From positions 248,001-312,000 of the forward strand of contig NZ_JANAVO010000003.1 in NCBI RefSeq assembly GCF_024213555.1: a stretch of 64,000 bases of DNA, in the 5' to 3' direction. The notes beneath the pieces are model-generated. The model was not told the DNA's origin and made no database searches. It saw nothing but the letters and a program-made list of their open reading frames with translations. Numbering within the stretch: the first letter of the stretch is position 1; the number at the start of each line of letters is the position of its first letter. Positions 8,789 to 16,546 of the stretch are shown here, one piece after another. The translations under genes and the position numbers were made by a program. The stretch comes from Allokutzneria sp. A3M-2-11 16 (GTDB lineage Bacteria; Actinomycetota; Actinomycetes; Mycobacteriales; Pseudonocardiaceae).

Positions 8789-8907
8789 CGCGAGCAGGCT
8801 CGTCGTCATGGAGATGTTCTAGTGCGGCTGTTTGCGGTGTGCGCAAAGAGGTCTCGTGTGGGTGGAGGGGCTGGAGCGGAGCCGGGTGGATGCGCGAGCA
8901 TTCGGCC

Positions 8908-9339
8908 ATGCCGTTGGTGTACTTGGACAAACCGCCGTTGCCTGTCCCCGCAGCACTGGGGTTGAGCAATCGCACGAGGGACTACGACGACCTGCCTCCG
9001 ACCCCGCCCGGGTTGCCCGAGCATTCGTGGGTCAGGACCATCCGGGAAGTTCGCGAGTTGTTGCCGCGCCAGCTGCTGGGGTTGTTCGCGCACTCGGTCG
9101 ACACGGCCGCCTCCGAAGATCTGATGTACGTCGTCGACGACTGGGCGATCTTCGCCGGGAACCTGCACGACTCCGAGTACCAGGCCACCTGGGAACTCAT
9201 CGACCAGGATCGGATCGATGAGCTGCTGGGTGACGACCCGTTGACCCAGCGCCCGATGACCGACGCGGAACTCGGCCCACCTCCCCCGGGGGAGCGGATG
9301 TTCGTCAACGGCCGGGAAATGGTGTGGGTCAATGACTAG
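8908..9339 (+). CDS. Paralogue 3, putative antitoxin of a RelE/ParE-like toxin
   Basis: A 143-residue acidic protein of unknown family, full-length version of the tandem set (start MPLVYLDKPPLPVPAAL, end RMFVNGREMVWVND). The middle carries IREVRELLPRQLLGLF and a proline-rich DAELGPPPPG stretch just before the conserved C-terminus. The start is set by alignment with paralogue 1. The last eight bases overlap the ATG of the toxin-like gene, the classic arrangement of a toxin-antitoxin pair. It lacks any known DNA-binding motif, which most type II antitoxins have, so either the fold is new or the pairing is only apparent. Confidence 0.75.
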   Translation: MPLVYLDKPPLPVPAALGLSNRTRDYDDLPPTPPGLPEHSWVRTIREVRELLPRQLLGLFAHSVDTAASEDLMYVVDDWAIFAGNLHDSEYQATWELIDQDRIDELLGDDPLTQRPMTDAELGPPPPGERMFVNGREMVWVND

Positions 9340-9571
9340 CTACACCGTGGAGTACCTGCCGGTGGCGCGGAAGACCCTCGACTCGGTCTCGACAAGCATG
9401 CGGGCGGAGATCAAGCACAAGGTCAGTCGCTACGCCACCTTCGCGCCGAACTTCTCTGGTGGTCGACATCAAAGGTACGAAGTCAAGGGCACGGGGTTCG
9501 TCGCGGAGTGTCTGATCCGGCACGACGCGGGCAGGCTGACCGTCGTGAAGATCAAGGTGCACGTGCTCTAG
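9332..9571 (+). CDS. RelE/ParE-superfamily toxin-like protein
   Basis: A 79-residue basic protein beginning SYTVEYLPVARKTLDSV, the beta-strand then helix pattern of RelE/ParE toxins, with a second helical block (MRAEIKHKVSRYA) and a closing beta region ending LTVVKIKVHVL. Proteins of this fold either cleave mRNA on the ribosome (RelE) or poison gyrase (ParE); the residues seen do not decide between them. It overlaps the upstream gene by eight bases and so is coupled to it. Its last bases overlap the convergent erm stop (9568-9571). Slightly shorter than most family members. Confidence 0.7.
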   Translation: MTSYTVEYLPVARKTLDSVSTSMRAEIKHKVSRYATFAPNFSGGRHQRYEVKGTGFVAECLIRHDAGRLTVVKIKVHVL

Positions 9572-10362
9572 CGGCGGCTCGGGTTGAGGGCGCGGTAGAG
9601 CTCGACCCAGACGTCCGGGTGGGCGAAGGCGACCACGGTGTCCTGGCGCAGGCCCACCTCGTCGAAGGCCTTCGCGACCCGCTTCGGTGTGTACATTTTG
9701 GACAGTGACGCGCGGAGGCTGCCGCCGATGCCGGTGAAGCCGAGCGCCACCAGCTTCTCGTAGTCGCGCAGGTCCCGGGGCCGCAGCAGCGGCTTCTCCC
9801 GGCGGGTGATGTGCAGGATGCCGGAGTCGACCTTCGGGATCGGGCGGAAGTGCTCGCGGGGGATCTTGCCGCACAGCTCCCAGGAGAACAGCGGCCACGT
9901 CTCCACGGTCCGCTGGCTCCACCGGCCGTACCAGCCGCTGCGCTTGCGCGCGTACTCCAGCTGCGTCATCAGCGTCGCCGACGTCAGGTACCGCGCGTCC
10001 AGGCACCAGTCCACGATCGCGGAGGTGATCGAGTACGGGATGTTGGCGACCACCTTGAACGGCTCGGCGGCGGGCAGCACCTGCAGGAAGTCGCCGAAGT
10101 CCAGCTCGACGTTGTCCCACCGGCGCAGCTTGGGCTCCAGCGCGCGGGCCAGGTGCGCGTCCACCTCGTGGGTGACGACGTAGCGGGCGCGCTCGGCGAG
10201 CACCTCGGTCAGCACGCCCTCGCCCGCCCCGACCTCGAAGACCAGGTCCTCCCGGCCGACGCGGGCCACCTCGACCATGCGCCGCAGCGACTTCGGGTCA
10301 CGGAGGAAGTTCTGCCCGTAGACCCTGCGGTTCTCGTCCCGTTCACTGCGGCGCGTCGACAC
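9568..10362 (-). CDS. erm: 23S rRNA adenine N6-dimethyltransferase (Erm family)
   Basis: A 264-residue enzyme of the actinomycete Erm group (like ErmE), which methylates the A2058 region of 23S rRNA and gives macrolide-lincosamide-streptogramin B resistance. All motifs are intact: YGQNFLRD near residue 15, SAM motif FEVGAGEGVLTEVL near 40, ELDFGDFL, and the catalytic NIPY near 105 in KVVANIPYSIT. The small gene at 10375-10725 ends 12 bases upstream on the same strand, suggesting co-transcription. I see no attenuator-type leader peptide. No macrolide pathway is in the window, so it is likely an intrinsic resistance gene. The toxin-like gene converges and overlaps by four bases. Confidence 0.9.
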   Translation of the reverse strand: MSTRRSERDENRRVYGQNFLRDPKSLRRMVEVARVGREDLVFEVGAGEGVLTEVLAERARYVVTHEVDAHLARALEPKLRRWDNVELDFGDFLQVLPAAEPFKVVANIPYSITSAIVDWCLDARYLTSATLMTQLEYARKRSGWYGRWSQRTVETWPLFSWELCGKIPREHFRPIPKVDSGILHITRREKPLLRPRDLRDYEKLVALGFTGIGGSLRASLSKMYTPKRVAKAFDEVGLRQDTVVAFAHPDVWVELYRALNPSRR

Positions 10363-10374
10363 CCGGAAAGCCTC

Positions 10375-10725
10375 TCACGCCTCGGTCGGCGGCGAGAGCC
10401 GGTCCACGGTCCAGCGGATGACGTTGTCCTGCAAGGAAACCTGGATGATCGCCGGGGTCTCGGTGCCGCCGAGCCGTGCCAGCAGCTGCACCAGCTGCTT
10501 GCGCATCTCCGTGGCACCGGCGTACGGCAGCGGCGGGGTGAGCGCGTGCGTGTGCAGGTCGCCGTCGTCGTCGGGCACGCCGAGCTCGGCGTGCAACGTG
10601 ACGTCCTGCGGGGTGTCCGGGCGGGCGCGCTCCCCGTACTTGGACCGCAGGGTCAACAGGGTGATGGCCGAGGGCTGGATGAGGTTGCCGTCCACGTCGG
10701 CGAGCCACAGGTGCTGCGAGGTCAT
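10375..10725 (-). CDS. Conserved hypothetical protein upstream of erm
   Basis: A 116-residue soluble protein I cannot assign. It begins MTSQHLWLADVDGNLIQPSAITLL and contains a possible acidic loop (PDDDGDLHTHALTPPLPY). No signal peptide or membrane span. It ends 12 bases before the erm start, so it is probably the first gene of an erm operon, and it is divergent from the coiled-coil protein at 10853; the 127 bases between should contain both promoters. Confidence 0.65.
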   Translation of the reverse strand: MTSQHLWLADVDGNLIQPSAITLLTLRSKYGERARPDTPQDVTLHAELGVPDDDGDLHTHALTPPLPYAGATEMRKQLVQLLARLGGTETPAIIQVSLQDNVIRWTVDRLSPPTEA

Positions 10726-10852
10726 GCCTCAGATCATGCCTGGCCCGGCCTCGGTGCGGAGACTGTCGGTGCCTTACGGCATCCTGCGCCTGGCCGAACG
10801 CGCGTGCGCCGGCCCGCGAGAAACCCCTCGCAAAAAGCAATGAGGAGAGGCG

Positions 10853-11566
10853 ATGCCCCCAACTTCCACCCTGTCGGGTCTGTCCGAGCAGGACATCACC
10901 CACATTCGCGCCGAGCTGGACTCGGGTCGTCTGCCGGTCGTCTGGTTCACCGACGCCGCGGTGGGGGTGGAGCAAGGGCGTTCCGGCAAGATCATGGCCC
11001 TCACCGATCCGGACGAGGGTGACTTCATCCAGATCCGCCCGACCGGCTCGATGGACGTGCTGTCCTTCAACCCGGCCGAGGTGAGCATGGTCAAGCCGCC
11101 CCGCAGGAACCCCAGCCAGACCGCGCACGACCGAGAGGACAACACGGTGACCGCTCCCACCGAGCAGCAGGCACCCGCCACCCCGCAGAACGAGGAGACC
11201 AGCCCGGCGAGCACGGAGACCCCCGCGGCCGAGGCTGCTCCGGCGCCCGCACCGGCCAAGCCGAAGGCCGCCAAGCCCGCGGCGAAGAAGCAGGCGCCCG
11301 CGGCCGGCGCCGAGCTGACGGTGACCATCGCCGCCACCGCCGAGGGCGAGTGGACGATCGAGGTCGTCTCCGGCAAGAAGAAGTCCAAGCCCGCCCCGCT
11401 GACCCCGGCCGCGGTCGGCCAGGTCGCCAAGGCGCTGGACGAGGAGGCCGCCGAGGCCATCGAGTCCGTGCTCTCCGCCGCCCGCGAGCGGCACGCGGCC
11501 CGGGTCGAGGCGCTGCGCGCCGAGCTCGCCGCGGCCGAGGAGGCGCTGCAGGAGCTGGAGTCCTGA
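10853..11566 (+). CDS. Hypothetical protein with Ala/Pro/Lys-rich linker and C-terminal coiled coil
   Basis: A 237-residue protein with three parts: residues 1-85, a globular N-terminal domain (ITHIRAELDSGRLPVVWF, then FIQIRPTGSMDVLSF); residues 90-150, a low-complexity linker rich in Ala, Pro, Glu and Lys; and residues 150-237, a short domain followed by a strongly helical, heptad-like end (ALRAELAAAEEALQELES). GAGGAG nine bases before the ATG supports the start. No catalytic motif is recognised. The lysine/alanine linker recalls actinobacterial nucleoid-associated proteins, but that is only a resemblance. Confidence 0.7.
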   Translation: MPPTSTLSGLSEQDITHIRAELDSGRLPVVWFTDAAVGVEQGRSGKIMALTDPDEGDFIQIRPTGSMDVLSFNPAEVSMVKPPRRNPSQTAHDREDNTVTAPTEQQAPATPQNEETSPASTETPAAEAAPAPAPAKPKAAKPAAKKQAPAAGAELTVTIAATAEGEWTIEVVSGKKKSKPAPLTPAAVGQVAKALDEEAAEAIESVLSAARERHAARVEALRAELAAAEEALQELES

Positions 11567-11691
11567 GCACCACCCGTACGAAAGGGTGACCTGGGTCACC
11601 ACGGTGCCGGGAACGGGGTAACACGATCGGGGGTCGAATCCCGTGAGTGCCGTTCCCGGCACTTCTCGTCTCCAGCCCCCAGGAGCCCCCG

Positions 11692-12366
11692 GTGCCCACG
11701 ATCGCCAGCCCGCGGCGCGGCGCGACCGCCGTCCTCGCCGTCGCGGCCCTCGCCCTGCCCATGACCACCGCCTGCGCCCGGCCCCAGGTCGGCGAGGCGG
11801 TCGCCGCGGCGGGCCCGCCGCCCACCACCAGTTCCAGCCGCACCGCCTCCCCGAGCACCCCGGCCGAGCCCGCGGGCAAGGCGACCAAACCGCTGACCGA
11901 GCCCGGCACCACGCTCAAGTACGGCCAGGAGGCCGTCATCGAGCACGAGACCGGCTCGAAGATCTACACCGTCGGCGTCGTCCCGGTGAAGGTGGAGAAG
12001 GGCAACTTCCAGGAGCTGGCCGGGGCCGGGCTCAAGATCGAGGAGAAGACCTCCGCGGGCAAGGTGCCCTACTACCTGACCTACAAGCTGGTGAACCGGA
12101 TGGAGGGCGCGTTGACCAGCACCATGACCACGCCGTCCCGGTTCAGCGTCGTCGACAAGACGAACAAGCCCGGCGGGCGGTTGATCGTGATCGCGATCGG
12201 CGGGCTCAAGCTCGACTCCTGCCCCATCAAGAGCGTGCCCAGCGGCTGGTCGGCCGACCAGGAGCACACCAGCTGCGATATCCACCTGCTGCCGGAGGGC
12301 GCGGAGCCCGGCAGCGTGGTGTACCGCCAGGCGATCGGCAAGTCGCCGATCACCTGGACCCCGTGA
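11692..12366 (+). CDS. Putative secreted lipoprotein
   Basis: A 224-residue protein with an N-terminal basic stretch (SPRRG), a hydrophobic core (AVLAVAALALP) and a lipobox-like MTTAC, so likely a lipoprotein exported across the membrane; the lipobox is not ideal. A Ser/Thr/Pro-rich linker (TTSSSRTASPSTPAEPA) follows, then a beta-rich domain with two cysteines in the C-terminal third that may form a disulfide. The GTG at 11692 is preferred over an upstream ATG at 11647 because AGGAG lies seven bases before it and because the signal peptide then starts normally. Function unknown. Confidence 0.75.
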   Translation: MPTIASPRRGATAVLAVAALALPMTTACARPQVGEAVAAAGPPPTTSSSRTASPSTPAEPAGKATKPLTEPGTTLKYGQEAVIEHETGSKIYTVGVVPVKVEKGNFQELAGAGLKIEEKTSAGKVPYYLTYKLVNRMEGALTSTMTTPSRFSVVDKTNKPGGRLIVIAIGGLKLDSCPIKSVPSGWSADQEHTSCDIHLLPEGAEPGSVVYRQAIGKSPITWTP

Positions 12367-12658
12367 CCCCGCTCTGACCAGGCGTTATCGGTCGGGCTGA
12401 ACGCGAGGCGCCGCCGTCCGGCCGGTGATCATCGGTGAACGGCAGTCCGGTGACCGGTGGTGTGACCGTCGCGACTCTCACCCCGCTGCTGCTGGGCGAC
12501 GCGCTTCGCCCGGTGAGCGCTGCCGCCCGGGAAACCGCCGTCTTCCCGGGCGGCGCGGTCCACAATTCGTGTGTCGCCGCTAACACCTCGAGGGTGCCGG
12601 TCGACAACCACTACGGAGCCCGAGCACAGGGCTCGCCAGCCAAGGAGCCACGTCCGCC
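12367..12658. other. Intergenic region with strong hairpin
   Basis: No convincing gene is seen here. At 12522-12554 there is a perfect 12-bp stem (GCCGCCCGGGAA / TTCCCGGGCGGC) with a nine-base loop, without a T tract; it could be a terminator for the lipoprotein gene or a structured leader for the small gene that follows. Confidence 0.6.
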
Positions 12659-12895
12659 ATGAGCGCAGAATCCGCCACCGCGATCGCCGAGGATCCGGTC
12701 ACAGACCTGATGACCACCAGGAGTGCCAGCCTGCCCACCGCGCCGTGCAGCGTGGTCTGGAGCGGCGGCCACGCCTACGTCCTCGAAGGCGGCCACGGCC
12801 GCTGCCGCTGGGTCGGTGTCGACGACCGCGGCCGTCCCACCCTGATGAGCCACGCGGACCTGCAGCGCCGCGGCTGGAGCCGCACCCGCCTCTAG
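12659..12895 (+). CDS. Small hypothetical protein
   Basis: A 78-residue protein with a Thr/Ala-rich N-terminus and a compact C-terminal part (VVWSGGHAYVLEGGHGRCRWVGVDDRGRPTL). No signal peptide. AAGGAG is found about 12 bases upstream, slightly far. Codon use is normal for the region, with strong G/C in third positions, which supports translation. Nothing can be said of its role; the phosphatidyltransferase gene starts about 120 bases later on the same strand. Confidence 0.6.
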   Translation: MSAESATAIAEDPVTDLMTTRSASLPTAPCSVVWSGGHAYVLEGGHGRCRWVGVDDRGRPTLMSHADLQRRGWSRTRL

Positions 12896-13016
12896 CCTCC
12901 CTCCCGCGCTCGGCACCCCGTCGTGTGGCAGGCTTGCCGCCGCAAGCGGGTGCAGGCGAACGCGGCGCGCTTCCCCCGTTCCCCGGCTCCGCCGCGCAAG
13001 CGGTCGAGGAGTCCAG

Positions 13017-13649
13017 GTGGAACGCGAAGCGGCGACGGCGGCCCCGTCAGGCGGGGAACTGCCCCAGTCCGACCGCGTCTGGACCATCCCGAACATCCTC
13101 AGCATGCTGCGCCTCGCGGGCGTGCCCCTGTTCCTGTGGCTGTTGCTCGGGCCCAGGGAGGACGTGCTCGCGATCATCGTGCTCGCCGTCGGCGGGTTCA
13201 CCGACTGGCTCGACGGCAAGCTCGCGCGCTGGCTCAACCAGGGCAGCAAGCTCGGCGCCATGCTCGACCCCGCCGCGGACCGGCTCTACATCCTGGCCAC
13301 GCTGATCGCCTTCGGAATCCGGGAGATCTTGCCCTGGTGGGTGATCCTGGCCCTGGTCGGCCGCGAACTGGTGCTGGGCCTGAGCCTGCTGGTGCTGCGC
13401 CGCTACGGCTACGGCCCCTTCGAGGTGCACTACACGGGCAAGGCCGCCACCTTCGTGCTGCTCTACGCCTTCCCGTTCCTGCTGGGCGCGGACGGCACCT
13501 CGGCGCTGGCGGAGGTCGTGCGGCCGATCGCCTACGGCTTCACCATCTGGGGCGTGCTGCTCTACCTGTGGGCGGGCGTGCTCTACCTGATCCAGCTGGC
13601 TGCGGCGATCCGCAAGGGCAAGGTCCCGGGAGCGCTCGCGGGTGCCTGA
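13017..13649 (+). CDS. CDP-alcohol phosphatidyltransferase (PgsA-like)
   Basis: A 210-residue membrane enzyme that transfers a phosphatidyl group from CDP-diacylglycerol to an alcohol, such as glycerol-3-phosphate or phosphatidylglycerol. The family signature DGKLAR with the downstream G and two D (GAMLDPAADR) is at residues 67-91, and about six membrane spans follow. It opens the conserved block that corresponds to Rv1822-Rv1832 in M. tuberculosis, where the equivalent is named pgsA2; the exact product is not decided. GTG start with GGAGTCC upstream. It overlaps the next gene by eight bases. Confidence 0.88.
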   Translation: MEREAATAAPSGGELPQSDRVWTIPNILSMLRLAGVPLFLWLLLGPREDVLAIIVLAVGGFTDWLDGKLARWLNQGSKLGAMLDPAADRLYILATLIAFGIREILPWWVILALVGRELVLGLSLLVLRRYGYGPFEVHYTGKAATFVLLYAFPFLLGADGTSALAEVVRPIAYGFTIWGVLLYLWAGVLYLIQLAAAIRKGKVPGALAGA

Positions 13650-14490
13650 GCGGCCGCGTTACGACCTGAGCAGCTCGCTGCTGCGCCAGCTGCTGGGCGA
13701 CCACCTCGACGCCGGGTACGCGGCGGCGCACCGCAGGCGCGCCGGTCGGCCGGTGCCCTGGTTCGCCCAGCGAGTGTGGTTCGCCGTGGGCGCGCTGCTC
13801 CTCGGCTCGCTGCTGGGCGTCGCGGCGGTCAACGCCTCGGCGCGCCAGCCGGGTGCCGAGGAGACCAAGCGCGGCCTGGTCGCGGGCGTGCGCGCCGAGC
13901 GCGCCGACACCGAGGCGCTGGCCCGCAGGGCCGCCGCGCTGGCCAAGCAGCTGGACGAGGCGCGCACCGCCGCGCTCACCGGCGACGGCCAGGGCCGGGC
14001 CGTGCTGGACCAGCTGACCCGGCTCGAACGCGCCACCGCCGCGGTCCCGGTCACCGGTCCCGGACTCCGCGTCACGGTGGGCGATCCGCCGGAGCGGCGC
14101 GGGGTCCGCTCGCGGGAGAACATCCTCGACCGCGATCTCCAGGTACTGGTCAACTCGCTGTGGGCGAGCGGGGCCGAGGCGATGGCGGTCGGCGGTCACC
14201 GGCTCCAGCCGAGGGCCGCGGTGCGCCAGGCGGGCGGCATGCTCGTGGACAACCGGCCGATCACCCAGCCGTACGTGCTGGAGGCGATCGGCAACCCCGA
14301 GGAGCTGGAGACCCGCTTCGTCGGCACCGACGGCCACGGCCGGTTCACCGCGTTCACCCAGCTCTACGGCACCAGCTTCACCGTGGAGCGGATCGGCGAG
14401 CTGCGCCTGCCGGGGGCCGCGACCGACGAGCCCAGGCTCGCGGTGGCCCCCGCCGCGCCCATCGCCCCACCCACCACGCCAGGGAGGTAG
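13642..14490 (+). CDS. DUF881 family membrane-anchored protein (first copy)
   Basis: A 282-residue protein with one membrane span (VWFAVGALLLGSLLGVAAV, residues 46-64), then a coiled-coil region (ETKRGLVAGVRAERADTEALARR) and the DUF881 domain ending near residue 265 with a Pro/Ala tail. The topology is cytoplasmic N-terminus and extracellular domain. GTG start overlapping the previous gene. The family, like its neighbour pair, is conserved in actinobacteria and Firmicutes near division genes; the function is not established. It corresponds to Rv1823. Confidence 0.85.
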   Translation: MPERPRYDLSSSLLRQLLGDHLDAGYAAAHRRRAGRPVPWFAQRVWFAVGALLLGSLLGVAAVNASARQPGAEETKRGLVAGVRAERADTEALARRAAALAKQLDEARTAALTGDGQGRAVLDQLTRLERATAAVPVTGPGLRVTVGDPPERRGVRSRENILDRDLQVLVNSLWASGAEAMAVGGHRLQPRAAVRQAGGMLVDNRPITQPYVLEAIGNPEELETRFVGTDGHGRFTAFTQLYGTSFTVERIGELRLPGAATDEPRLAVAPAAPIAPPTTPGR

Positions 14491-14494
14491 TCAG

Positions 14495-14827
14495 GTGATC
14501 GGCGTGATCGCCCTCGCAGTCGGGGTCGTGCTCGGCCTGTGGCTGGACCCGACCGTGCCCGACTGGGTCCAGCCGTACCTGCCGATCGCCGTCGTGGCCG
14601 CGCTGGACGCGGTCTTCGGCGGGCTGCGGGCCCGGCTGGACGAGATCTTCGACGCGAAGGTCTTCGTGGTCTCGTTCGTGTCCAACGTGCTGATCGCCGC
14701 GCTGATCGTGCTGCTCGGCGACGAGCTGGGCGTCGGCGGCCAGCTCTCCACGGCGGTGGTCGTGGTCTTCGGCATCCGGATCTTCGGCAACGCCTCGGCC
14801 ATCCGCAGGCACCTCTTCAAGGCGTGA
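14495..14827 (+). CDS. sbp: Small basic protein (Sbp, DUF1290)
   Basis: A 110-residue membrane protein with three hydrophobic segments (residues 1-17, 27-45 and 55-75) and the family hallmarks YLPIAVVAALDAVFGGLRA and FGIRIFGNASAIRRHLF. It corresponds to B. subtilis Sbp and M. tuberculosis Rv1824, whose biochemical role is unknown. It starts four bases after the upstream DUF881 stop and overlaps the next start, so it belongs to one tightly packed operon. Confidence 0.88.
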   Translation: MIGVIALAVGVVLGLWLDPTVPDWVQPYLPIAVVAALDAVFGGLRARLDEIFDAKVFVVSFVSNVLIAALIVLLGDELGVGGQLSTAVVVVFGIRIFGNASAIRRHLFKA

Positions 14828-14829
14828 TC

Positions 14830-15522
14830 ATGGCTGACCCCAGGGGACACCGGCTGCTGTCCGGGACGTTGATCGCGGTGCTGTGCCTGGCGCTGGGCGT
14901 CGCGCTGGTCACCCAGGTGCGCAGGACCCGCGCCGGGGACGCGCTGGCCGACCAGCGGCCGCAGGACCTGGTGGTGCTGCTGGACGGGCTGCGGCAGCGG
15001 GAGGCCGCGCTGCACAAGGAGATCGCCGAGTCCGAGGCCACGCTGCGCAGGCTCCGGGAGAGCGGCCAGGGCGCGGGCGCGGCGCTGGAGGAGGCCAGGC
15101 GCAGGGCCACCGCGCTCGGCGTGCTGGCGGGCACCGTGGCGGCGGCCGGACCGGGCGTGCGGGTGGAGATCACCGATCCGCGCGGCAGGGTGGGGCCGGA
15201 GACGCTGCTCGACGCGCTGCAGGAGCTGCGCGCGGCCGGGGCGGAGGCGGTGCAGGTCGGGCCGGTGCGGACCGGGGTGGACTCCGCCTTCAGCGGGTCC
15301 GCCGGGCGCGTCCGGCTCGACGGAACGGACCTGTCGCCGCCCTACGTGATCGTGGCCGTGGGGGACCCCCCTACGCTTGCACAAGCGCTGAACATCCCCG
15401 GCGGCGTCGTGGACTCCGTGGAACGGGCCGGTGGCGGCTCCCGCATCGCCCAGAGCGAGCGCGTGGAGATCGCCGCCTTGCGGCCCGAGCGGAGCCACAA
15501 ATACGCTCGCCCGGCCGGTTGA
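14830..15522 (+). CDS. DUF881 family membrane-anchored protein (second copy)
   Basis: A 230-residue protein with an N-terminal membrane anchor (LLSGTLIAVLCLALGVALVTQV), a coiled-coil (LRQREAALHKEIAESEATLRR) and the DUF881 domain (GPGVRVEITDPRG through LNIPGGVVDSVERAGG). The ATG at 14830 is taken; a GTG at 14824 overlapping the sbp stop is an equally possible start. Two different DUF881 proteins around Sbp are the normal arrangement, and they may form a membrane complex with it; this is an inference from gene order. Corresponds to Rv1825. Confidence 0.86.
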   Translation: MADPRGHRLLSGTLIAVLCLALGVALVTQVRRTRAGDALADQRPQDLVVLLDGLRQREAALHKEIAESEATLRRLRESGQGAGAALEEARRRATALGVLAGTVAAAGPGVRVEITDPRGRVGPETLLDALQELRAAGAEAVQVGPVRTGVDSAFSGSAGRVRLDGTDLSPPYVIVAVGDPPTLAQALNIPGGVVDSVERAGGGSRIAQSERVEIAALRPERSHKYARPAG

Positions 15523-15565
15523 CAGTCGCACCGGATCGCGTGTTGGGACGGGAGGAGAACGCTCG

Positions 15566-15949
15566 GTGGTTCCCGAGGACTTGAGGTACACAGAGCAGCA
15601 CGAGTGGGTCGCCCGCACGGGCGCGGACACGGTGCGGATCGGCATCACCGACTACGCCCAGAACCAGCTGGGTGACGTGGTCTTCGTGCAGCTGCCCGAG
15701 ACCGGCAAGAAGGTCGCGGCCGAGGACGTCCTCGGCGAGGTGGAGTCCACCAAGAGCGTCTCGGACATCTACGCGCCGCTGGCCGGCGAGGTCGTCGCGG
15801 TGAACGAGGCCGTGGTGACCGCACCGGAGACCATCAACACCGACGCCTTCGGCGACGGCTGGCTGGTGGAACTCAAGCTCGACGACCCGTCCGCGGTGGA
15901 CGGCCTGCTCGACGCGGCCGGGTACCGTGGAAAGATCAACGAAGGCTGA
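15566..15949 (+). CDS. gcvH: Glycine cleavage system H protein
   Basis: A 127-residue lipoyl carrier protein that shuttles the aminomethyl group between the P, T and L proteins of glycine cleavage. The lipoylation site is Lys63 in VESTKSVSDIYAP, and the N-terminus YTEQHEWV and C-terminus GWLVELKL are typical. GTG start with GGAGGAG at good distance. It corresponds to Rv1826 and is placed next to garA, whose product controls glutamate metabolism; gcvP lies 3.5 kb further on behind a glycine riboswitch. No gcvT is in the window. Confidence 0.95.
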   Translation: MVPEDLRYTEQHEWVARTGADTVRIGITDYAQNQLGDVVFVQLPETGKKVAAEDVLGEVESTKSVSDIYAPLAGEVVAVNEAVVTAPETINTDAFGDGWLVELKLDDPSAVDGLLDAAGYRGKINEG

Positions 15950-16079
15950 TCGGCGAAGCGTGATATCGATCTTTCGACGGCTGTTCGGCAAGCGGAGGAG
16001 CCAGACCGGGCCAGCGACGAGCGGCACGGTAGGTTTGACCGACACTTCGCAGGATTCATCCAGGACGAGGAGAGCTCAG

Positions 16080-16532
16080 GTGAGCCAGAACGACGGGCCC
16101 GGCGGCGTCCCGCCGGAAGGCGCGGCCGAATCGACGTCGATCTTCCGAGCCGACTTCCTCGCCGACGTCGAGGGCGCCGAGGCGCCTCCTGCCCCCGAAC
16201 CGCCGGTCTCGGGCGTCGACGCCCTGCCAGCCGGTTCGGCGTTGCTGGTGGTCAAGCGCGGTCCCAACGCGGGTTCCCGGTTCCTGCTGGACCGGGACAC
16301 CACGAGCGCGGGACGGCACCCCGACAGCGACATCTTCCTCGACGACGTGACGGTCTCCCGGCGGCACGCCGAGTTCCGCCGCGAGGGCCCGGACTTCGTC
16401 GTGGTCGACGTCGGCAGCCTCAACGGCACCTACGTGAACCGGGCCCCGGTGGACACCGCGGTCCTGGCCAACGGCGACGAGGTGCAGATCGGCAAGTTCC
16501 GGCTCGTTTTCCTGACGGGCCCGAACAACTAG
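16080..16532 (+). CDS. garA: FHA-domain signalling protein GarA/OdhI
   Basis: A 150-residue regulator that, in mycobacteria and corynebacteria, binds 2-oxoglutarate dehydrogenase and glutamate dehydrogenase and is switched off by Ser/Thr kinases. The FHA domain occupies residues 53-145, with GRHPDSDIF, SRRHAEF and GSLNGTYVN. In the N-terminal phospho-motif the M. tuberculosis ETTSVF is ESTSIF here: the second Thr (PknB-type site) is kept as Thr19, while the first (PknG-type site) is Ser18. The GTG is chosen for GAGGAG nearby and similarity; the frame is open upstream to a GTG at 15960, giving a basic 40-residue extension. Confidence 0.92.
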   Translation: MSQNDGPGGVPPEGAAESTSIFRADFLADVEGAEAPPAPEPPVSGVDALPAGSALLVVKRGPNAGSRFLLDRDTTSAGRHPDSDIFLDDVTVSRRHAEFRREGPDFVVVDVGSLNGTYVNRAPVDTAVLANGDEVQIGKFRLVFLTGPNN

Positions 16533-16546
16533 AGGACAGCTGCGAG

